64,000 bases of DNA from Duganella sp. BJB476 (GTDB lineage: Bacteria > Pseudomonadota > Gammaproteobacteria > Burkholderiales > Burkholderiaceae_D), in the NCBI RefSeq assembly GCF_003416895.1, contig NZ_QVIO01000001.1, positions 1,860,001 to 1,924,000 of the forward strand, given 5' to 3'. The translations under genes were made by a program, and so were the position numbers. The number at the start of each line of letters is the position of its first letter. Position 1 is the first letter of the stretch. Below are positions 58,797 through 64,000 of the stretch, piece by piece. The notes beneath the pieces were generated by a model. It was not told the DNA's origin, did not search any database, and worked only from the letters and a program-made list of their open reading frames with translations.

Positions 58797-60494
58797 TCAC
58801 GGATATTTTGGCACGTGAATTTTAAGCTGAACTTCTCGATCCACAATGACATTTGTTGAAAGCGGCAATTGGAGAATGAATGAGAAATCACAATCTTCCT
58901 CTATCAAATGAGAAAGAATTGCCGGATCCATTCTAAATGTGGCTTGAGAAGACTCTACCGAATAGAGGATTAAATTTGCAACAGTATTGGGCGAACTACA
59001 TGTAACTCTTGGAGTTCCATTTAACGATATTAAATTAATTTTTGTCCGATCCCAACTGCGCTCTCTCTCATCAAATTGCAAAGGAATTCGCCACTGAAAA
59101 GATATTGGCTTTCCAGTTGCATCACGAATTTCCTCTTGCGATATTTTCCCAATTTGAGAAAGATATCGAGGATCCGAGGAGACCCTAACTTGAAGATTTG
59201 TATCCAGCTTTAGAACTTGATCCGTACCGCTAGCGGTGTCTTTTAAAGATGTTTGAGATATAAAATTAGATATTATATTAATATTTTTAGAATTATAGTT
59301 ATCGCTTGACAAGTAACCACTAACTAAAAATCTGCAGGTGTTTGGAGATTTTTCTTTGTCAGCTTGACGAATATCAATCTGAGGATTTACCAACACCTGT
59401 TTTGCTGAATCATTAACAAATCCATTCCAGAAATTTGTGCTACACATTCCTACTGGAATTCCACTTAAATCATACCAGTACTCAAAACGCTCCCCATCAA
59501 ATATTACCGGATCAACTTTTTTTCCTGTCACTCCGAAACTCTTCAGTGGTGAATTTAACATCGACGTTTGATCTTTAAAAATCTTTGCAATAACGGATGG
59601 CTTGGGTGCTGTCGAAAACAAATCAGCAACCCCTTCATTGGGTAAAAAAATAAAATTCTTATATCCTTCCACCTTCAAATTACTTCCATTATCTAAACCA
59701 GCAGCTGCACTGAGACTAGCTCCTAAAATTCCGCTCCCTACCGAAATGGAAGTGTTTATATCGAATTTCGTTCTTCTATCCGTATTATATGTACGCACCA
59801 CAGCAACCCCATCGAAACCCTTGAGGTATGACAACGTTGGTGAGTACGATCCGCGTAATGCATACGCATACCAAAATTTTAAATATGAAGAAATTTCAGA
59901 CTTAATAACTGATTCATAAAGTGGTGACTGAAATGTCCCTCTTACGATCATTAAGTATGCGGTACTATTTTCCTCTTTTTCCAATGCTGAACTAGCACTC
60001 GCTTCAGAAACCCCAAGTTTAGCCTTTAATGCTGCACGAACATAAGAGGTGCAGGTATGTTTATAGCCTCCAGAGGTGGATTGAATTCGAGGAACAGGCC
60101 CCTTCCCAGCATCAGAATCACCTAGATCTCCAATAAAATTGGCCGCATCGATTCTCTTTGACGCGTTTATTTTTAAAAAATCGTTTTGATCATACAGAAA
60201 CGCCATCATTCTATTTGCCGAATCGTCCTGCACCAATATTACATTTTTACCAAGACCGAGATCATCTTTTTCTTTTAAAATATCGCTTGGTATTCTTGAT
60301 GCTTCATCATCATTTTTTGGAATAACGCCACAAGAATTGGAGAAATTTAAAAAAATATCTTCCAATCCGGATTCTAAAGTTCCAGTCTTTGCGCTACGTT
60401 TTGGCCAATTAGGGCAACTATAATCACAAAATTCAGATGCCGCACTATTATAGAAAATTATAATCAAAATAATTGCCAATGTATTTTTCTTCAT
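58797..60494 (-). CDS. predicted secreted protein (565 aa), unknown, AT-rich
   Basis: 565 residues, not recognised. A clear Sec signal peptide (MKKNTLAIILIIIFYNSAAS) is followed by a Cys-containing N-terminus (EFCDYSCPNWPKRS). A middle region has KHTCTSYVRAALKAKLG (about 143-159). A glycine/serine-rich strand region (SISVGSGILGASLSAAAGLD, about 250-269) could be a hairpin or membrane-contact segment. The C-terminal 200 residues are beta-rich. There are at least six Cys, suggesting disulfides. AGGAGGGAAAT lies before the start. The base composition is far lower in GC than the core genes, with codons ending in A/T: clear sign of foreign origin. No partner gene is adjacent on either side. Confidence 0.7.
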   Translation of the reverse strand: MKKNTLAIILIIIFYNSAASEFCDYSCPNWPKRSAKTGTLESGLEDIFLNFSNSCGVIPKNDDEASRIPSDILKEKDDLGLGKNVILVQDDSANRMMAFLYDQNDFLKINASKRIDAANFIGDLGDSDAGKGPVPRIQSTSGGYKHTCTSYVRAALKAKLGVSEASASSALEKEENSTAYLMIVRGTFQSPLYESVIKSEISSYLKFWYAYALRGSYSPTLSYLKGFDGVAVVRTYNTDRRTKFDINTSISVGSGILGASLSAAAGLDNGSNLKVEGYKNFIFLPNEGVADLFSTAPKPSVIAKIFKDQTSMLNSPLKSFGVTGKKVDPVIFDGERFEYWYDLSGIPVGMCSTNFWNGFVNDSAKQVLVNPQIDIRQADKEKSPNTCRFLVSGYLSSDNYNSKNINIISNFISQTSLKDTASGTDQVLKLDTNLQVRVSSDPRYLSQIGKISQEEIRDATGKPISFQWRIPLQFDERERSWDRTKINLISLNGTPRVTCSSPNTVANLILYSVESSQATFRMDPAILSHLIEEDCDFSFILQLPLSTNVIVDREVQLKIHVPKYP

Positions 60495-60840
60495 ATTTCC
60501 CTCCTAAAATTTCACAGCAATCACAAAATTTTATATTTCCACTAAAAATTAAATTGCATTGTTTTTTAGATTTAAAAAACAGAAAAATAAAAAAGTGCTT
60601 TCCCACTTGGAAATTTCTAATTCCGCAATTCTTTTGTCGATATACAACACACATCGCAATATTAACAAAATACCATTGAAGCTTACCCCATCAATACGAA
60701 GACCATTGAAACTTATCACAAAAATAATTCCAAAAACTATCCAATTATTACATTTACTTGATTAATTAATAATTAATCAATACGAACTCTGCTAGAAGGT
60801 TTCGTAGATTGTATGTATTCAAAGACTAGTTATCGAAATA
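60495..60840. other. gap: right end of the island with short repeats
   Basis: 346 bp, very AT-rich, no supported gene. It contains ACCATTGAA at 60672-60680 and 60702-60710 (30-bp spacing, each followed by a related .CTTA.C). TCAATACGAA occurs at 60691-60700 and 60777-60786. A near-perfect palindrome lies at 60758-60780. The homology to comEC begins at 60841. Confidence 0.6.
60758..60780. repeat. 23-bp palindrome near the island/comEC junction
   Basis: TTGATTAATTA (60758-60768) and TAATTAATCAA (60770-60780) are perfect inverted repeats around one central base, 60 bp before the junction with the truncated comEC. It could be a protein-binding or recombination site. A terminator is unlikely because there is no GC stem. 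Confidence 0.6.
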
Positions 60841-61637
60841 AGGTGACCGATGCCGGTCCGGTTGGAGACATTCCAGTCCGATTGATCGATGCCGCGCAGA
60901 TTGCCCACCACCAGCGCGACGATCACGCCGGCATACGGCTTGCCGGATAGCGCGGCCAATATGCGCGCCCGCAGCAACGCGCGAGAGTGCTCGATCACGT
61001 TGCCGACACTGAAAACGAAACTATCGAGTCGCCGGTTGTCTGGCGCCGGCCGCACATAGCCCGTCGCGCGCAGGCCTTGTTCCAGCAGCCACGCTTCATA
61101 GTCGAAACCATACGGATTGGCGTTACCGTGAGGCCGTTGCAGACGCACAGTCAGCTGCCAGCGCTCGCCCGGCTGGACGTCGCCGATTTCATTTATCTGA
61201 TCGCAAAATCCGGCATACCAGGCCAGCGAGATATGCGGCGGAACGACGTCCTGCGGCCGACCCAGCACGCGCTCCACCGCGAAATTGAAACGTACGCCTT
61301 GATCGAAGCGGTACGGCAGATTGTCGATGGTGCCGATCACGGTGAAGTCGCGGCCTTCGTCGGCGGCCGCCAGCTGGGGCGCCAGGACGCGGTGAGCCAT
61401 CCACGCGGCCCAGAAGAATCCGATCACGCCGCCGGCCAGCAACGACGTCACACAACGTAGCACACTGCCCCAGCGCGCGCCCAGGTGGCACATCCGTCGC
61501 TGCAAGCAGGCGTGCCACGATAGCAGCCACGCCGCTATCAAAAGGCCAGCAGCCAAGCCAGCCGACACGGACGGCAACGCCGCCTGCGTTTGCAGCAGCG
61601 CCGCTCCTGTGGCGAAGCCGATCGTCACCGCCCTCAT
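60819..61637 (-). pseudogene. truncated second comEC (N-terminal third only)
   Basis: From ATG 61637 the frame matches the intact ComEC at about 89% amino-acid identity, with a stretch of some 85 identical residues in the middle. It breaks at GIGHLIS (codon ~266) and ends a few codons later inside AT-rich island DNA. Only DUF4131 and the first Competence helices remain, so no DNA channel or nuclease domain can be made. A GTG one codon before the ATG is the only difference at the start. It lies next to the ABC exporter gene (104 bp), probably the original neighbour of comEC. Confidence 0.9.
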
Positions 61638-61744
61638 CACCTTGTCCGGCCAAGCGGCCGCTCCTCAAGTATCGCAACAGCCCGATACTACGCAGAACCG
61701 CCGCCAAGGCACGGCCGACCTTATCGTAAATTGATGCAGATCAT
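60841..61744. repeat. 904-bp direct repeat, copy B (truncated comEC plus flank)
   Basis: The partner of 55906-56809 in the same orientation. The right end (61739-61744, GATCAT) overlaps the stop codon of the ABC exporter gene (61741-61743). The two copies therefore bracket the AT-rich segment exactly. Confidence 0.9.
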
Positions 61745-63486
61745 CCTGTGCGATAGGCCGACAACTGGTTCTGCATCAGGTGGAAGTACAAGCCGCCGCG
61801 CTGCTGGATCAACTCCGCGTGCGTTCCCTGCTGCACGATGGCGCCCTGCTCCAGCACCAGCGCGCGGTCGGCCTTGACGATGGTTGAGTAGCGGTGGGCG
61901 ATGACGATGGTGGTGCGTCCTTCCATCAGCTTGTCCAGCGCCTGCTGCACTTGCAGCTCGCTGGCAGAATCGAGCGCGCTGGTGGCTTCGTCGAGGATCA
62001 GGATCTTCGGATTGCGCAGCAAGGCGCGGGCGATGGCGATGCGCTGCTTCTGCCCGCCGGACAGCTGCACGCCGCGCTCGCCGACCACGGTGTCGTAACC
62101 GTGCGGGAAACCGTCGATAAAATCATGCGCATTGGCCAGCCGGGCGGCATCGGCCACTTCCGCCCGCGTCACCTCCCGATCCGGGACCGCGAAGGCGATG
62201 TTCTCGAAAATGCTGCCCGAGAATAGCGACGGTTCCTGCTCCACGATGGCGATATGCGCGCGCACGCCGGCGACGTCAAGCTGTTCGTATGGCAGTCCAT
62301 CGAAGCCGATGGTTCCGCTGCGCGGCCGGTAGAAGCCCAGCATCAAGCTGGCGATGGTCGACTTGCCCGCGCCTGAGGCTCCCACCAGCGCGACATTCTC
62401 CCCAGCCGTAATCGTAAAACTGACGCCGTCGAGTGCGAGTTTTTCCGGCCGCTCGGGATAGACAAAACTGACGTCGCGAAACGACAGGTCACCGCGCAGC
62501 GCCAGAGTACCGGTGGGCTGGGCATCGGCTGCGCCTTCGCTCTCGATGATCTCGAACACCCGCTCCGTGGCGCCGATGGTGCGCATCCAGTCGCTCCAGA
62601 AATCGCTGACCGCGCCGGAAGAACTGGTGACCATGCCGGCATAGATCACAAAGCTGGTCAGCTCCCCCGCCGACAGCCTGCCCTGCCCGATCAGCGTCGC
62701 GCCCAGCCACAAGGTCGCCAGCAAGGCCAGGTACATGGCGAACGATGACACGCCGCGAAACGACGCCAGCAAGCGCGTGTTGCCTATCGCCGCCGTCAGC
62801 GCATGCGCGGTGGCGTCGGCATATCTGGCGCCGGCGGCGCGCTGCTGATTGAACGCATGCACCAGCCGGATGTTGGTGAAGTACTCGTGCGCCACACCGC
62901 CGCAATCGGCCTGGCGCTGCTGGATTTCGCGCGAGCGCCGGCGCACATGCTTGCCCAGCCAGTCGCCCATGTACAGCGTCAAGGGCACGTAGACCAGCAG
63001 GATCAGGCTCAGTACCGGCGAAATCGACAGCAGCATCACGACGCAGCCGGCCAGCACGCACAAGGAACGCAGCGAAATGGCCAGGCCCATGGTCAGCGTG
63101 TCGTGCAGGATTTCGACATCGGCCGACAGGCGGCTGGTCAGCTCACCGACGTTGTGCTTGTCGTAGAAGCCGACCGTCTGCCGTATCAGCGCCCCATAAA
63201 GCAGGCGGCGGATGCGCGCGACGATCATATGCCCGGTCGATTCGAACAGGTAGTAGCGCATCGTGGTCGCCACAGCTTGCAGCGCCAGCACCACCGTCAC
63301 CGTCGCGGCGAAGGGGCCGAACCAGCTGCCGTCGTTCTTCAATCCGATATGGTCGATGAAATACGATAGCGCCCGTGGGTAGCTCAGTTCCACCAGCACC
63401 GTAACGGTCATGAACAGCAGGCCCAAGGCCAGGCGCGGCGCAAACACGCGCAGCAGCGCTAGCCGTTGCAGATGTGGATTGCTCAT
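61741..63486 (-). CDS. ABC exporter (fused membrane and ATPase domains)
   Basis: 581 residues. There are six membrane helices (about 15-310). The ATPase domain has Walker A GASGAGKST (K375), signature LSGGQKQR, Walker B ILILDEATSALD and the switch His in VIAHRYST. It is of the MsbA/LmrA-like class. ATG 63486 (MSNPHLQRLALLRVF) overlaps the stop of the upstream gene by ATGA, so export is tied to that protein. Its substrate may be lipid, drug or peptide. Confidence 0.9.
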   Translation of the reverse strand: MSNPHLQRLALLRVFAPRLALGLLFMTVTVLVELSYPRALSYFIDHIGLKNDGSWFGPFAATVTVVLALQAVATTMRYYLFESTGHMIVARIRRLLYGALIRQTVGFYDKHNVGELTSRLSADVEILHDTLTMGLAISLRSLCVLAGCVVMLLSISPVLSLILLVYVPLTLYMGDWLGKHVRRRSREIQQRQADCGGVAHEYFTNIRLVHAFNQQRAAGARYADATAHALTAAIGNTRLLASFRGVSSFAMYLALLATLWLGATLIGQGRLSAGELTSFVIYAGMVTSSSGAVSDFWSDWMRTIGATERVFEIIESEGAADAQPTGTLALRGDLSFRDVSFVYPERPEKLALDGVSFTITAGENVALVGASGAGKSTIASLMLGFYRPRSGTIGFDGLPYEQLDVAGVRAHIAIVEQEPSLFSGSIFENIAFAVPDREVTRAEVADAARLANAHDFIDGFPHGYDTVVGERGVQLSGGQKQRIAIARALLRNPKILILDEATSALDSASELQVQQALDKLMEGRTTIVIAHRYSTIVKADRALVLEQGAIVQQGTHAELIQQRGGLYFHLMQNQLSAYRTG

Positions 63487-64000
63487 GCAACGCCGGACCA
63501 GCGTGGCAGCAAGCCGTCCGCTTGCCGGTAGCGCACCGTCACGCCATCGCGCGTGGCCAGCAAGGCCTCCTGCACCGGCGCTTCGACCGAAGTCCGTGCG
63601 CCGCCGCCGATATGGGCTTGCAGCAGCAGCGAAATCTCCCAGGCCAGCTCCTCGACCTCGGGTGCGCGCCGCACCTGCAGGCCAAGCGACGCCAATTCCC
63701 CGCCGGTGATGGCGTAATGGTGCGAGTGGTAGGCGGACATCAGATGCTCGACGATCTTGCCGCGCGCATCGGCGTCGCGCTGCGGCAGCTGATACCGCAA
63801 CAACTCCTCGCCGATCTGGCGCAGCTCCAGCGTGGTGCGGTAGAACGCCGTCAGCGTGGGCGGGAACACGCTGGCGCTCAGCAGCGACAACGCTTCCGCG
63901 CGCGCCTGCCCGGCGTCCGCGCCAAACCAAGCGGCGCACATGTCGCCGAACTGCCGGATGTCCTGCGACGACACGGCACCCGACTCTCCGCCCTCGGCGT
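63483..64000 (-). CDS. partial gene, resembles C-terminus of SDH-type Clp-fold serine protease
   Basis: The frame is open to the right window edge; only the last ~172 codons are visible, so the N-terminus with any catalytic Ser is outside. The end of the protein (KIVEHLMSAYHSHHYAIT, then GELASLGLQV) resembles the substrate-binding C-terminal region of SDH-like (S49/ClpP-fold) proteases, where H.Y.I...EA..LGL.V is common. The similarity is modest. The GTG at 63974 is internal to the frame and not taken as a start. It is translationally coupled to the ABC exporter gene. Confidence 0.4.
   Translation of the reverse strand, partial: AEGGESGAVSSQDIRQFGDMCAAWFGADAGQARAEALSLLSASVFPPTLTAFYRTTLELRQIGEELLRYQLPQRDADARGKIVEHLMSAYHSHHYAITGGELASLGLQVRRAPEVEELAWEISLLLQAHIGGGARTSVEAPVQEALLATRDGVTVRYRQADGLLPRWSGVA

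Noticed and set aside
60473..60765. Two overlapping frames of 68 codons upstream of the secreted protein gene
   Set aside because: AT-rich, Lys/Phe-rich, no ribosome site; expected by chance in low-GC DNA.
56900..60840. Island as prophage, integron or insertion sequence
   Set aside because: No integrase, transposase, capsid or attC-like gene or site is visible; only the comEC repeats bracket it.

Overview
The window is GC-rich, densely packed chromosomal DNA from a Gram-negative betaproteobacterium. The gene content fits Oxalobacteraceae of the Massilia/Duganella/Janthinobacterium group: aroC followed by an MFS gene, the WrbA/DUF2069 pair, DUF1800/DUF1501, an Amj-type flippase, and two short YidD-like proteins. 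This assignment is inferred from gene families and order; no rRNA or other taxonomic marker is present. No tRNA, rRNA, CRISPR array or transposase was seen.

Layout. 1-4900: fatty-acid or branched-chain acyl-CoA degradation (two acyl-CoA dehydrogenases, divergent from a thiolase and a degenerate FadJ-like protein). 5080-8300: a coupled PAS-GGDEF-EAL / HDOD signalling pair. 8290-10560: aroC and an MFS transporter. 10800-13100: a response regulator with a c-di-GMP phosphodiesterase output. 13120-15890: CBS protein, MetY and an alpha/beta hydrolase. 15885-17081: a RES-type toxin-antitoxin module. 17160-28570: HAF-repeat protein, LysE exporter, MocR regulator, YihY, WrbA/DUF2069, a D-2-hydroxyacid oxidase, and an FtsX-type permease with an AttH/CrtC-like partner. 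28630-34040: ABC exporter, sterol-desaturase-like enzyme, threonine-aldolase-like lyase and DEAD-box helicase. 34120-41340: thyA, folA and two YidD-like genes, interleaved with a Tat-exported phosphoesterase/cupredoxin pair that is divergent from an ECF sigma/anti-sigma pair. 41460-48100: an Orn/Lys/Arg decarboxylase behind an attenuator-like leader, the DUF1800/DUF1501 export pair and Amj. 48100-52710: intradiol-dioxygenase-like lipoprotein, Ser/Thr-rich protein, and a Cpx-like envelope-stress system (Spy/CpxP divergent from a response regulator/kinase pair, with three CpxR-type boxes between them). 52717-64000: dcd, hydrolase, comEC, an AT-rich island, a truncated second comEC, an ABC exporter and a partial protease-like gene.

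The most unusual part is 55900-61750. A 904-bp segment (comEC 5' end plus upstream flank) occurs twice in direct orientation, gaplessly alignable at roughly 90% identity by eye. The copies flank about 4 kb of markedly AT-rich DNA. This DNA carries a two-gene cassette of unknown function and a 565-residue predicted secreted protein that I do not recognise. The downstream comEC is intact; the upstream copy is cut at codon ~266. No integrase or transposase is visible. Other points of note are a FadJ-like protein that has lost its NAD-binding domain and both hydratase glutamates, the three CpxR-like boxes, the decarboxylase leader and the RES module.
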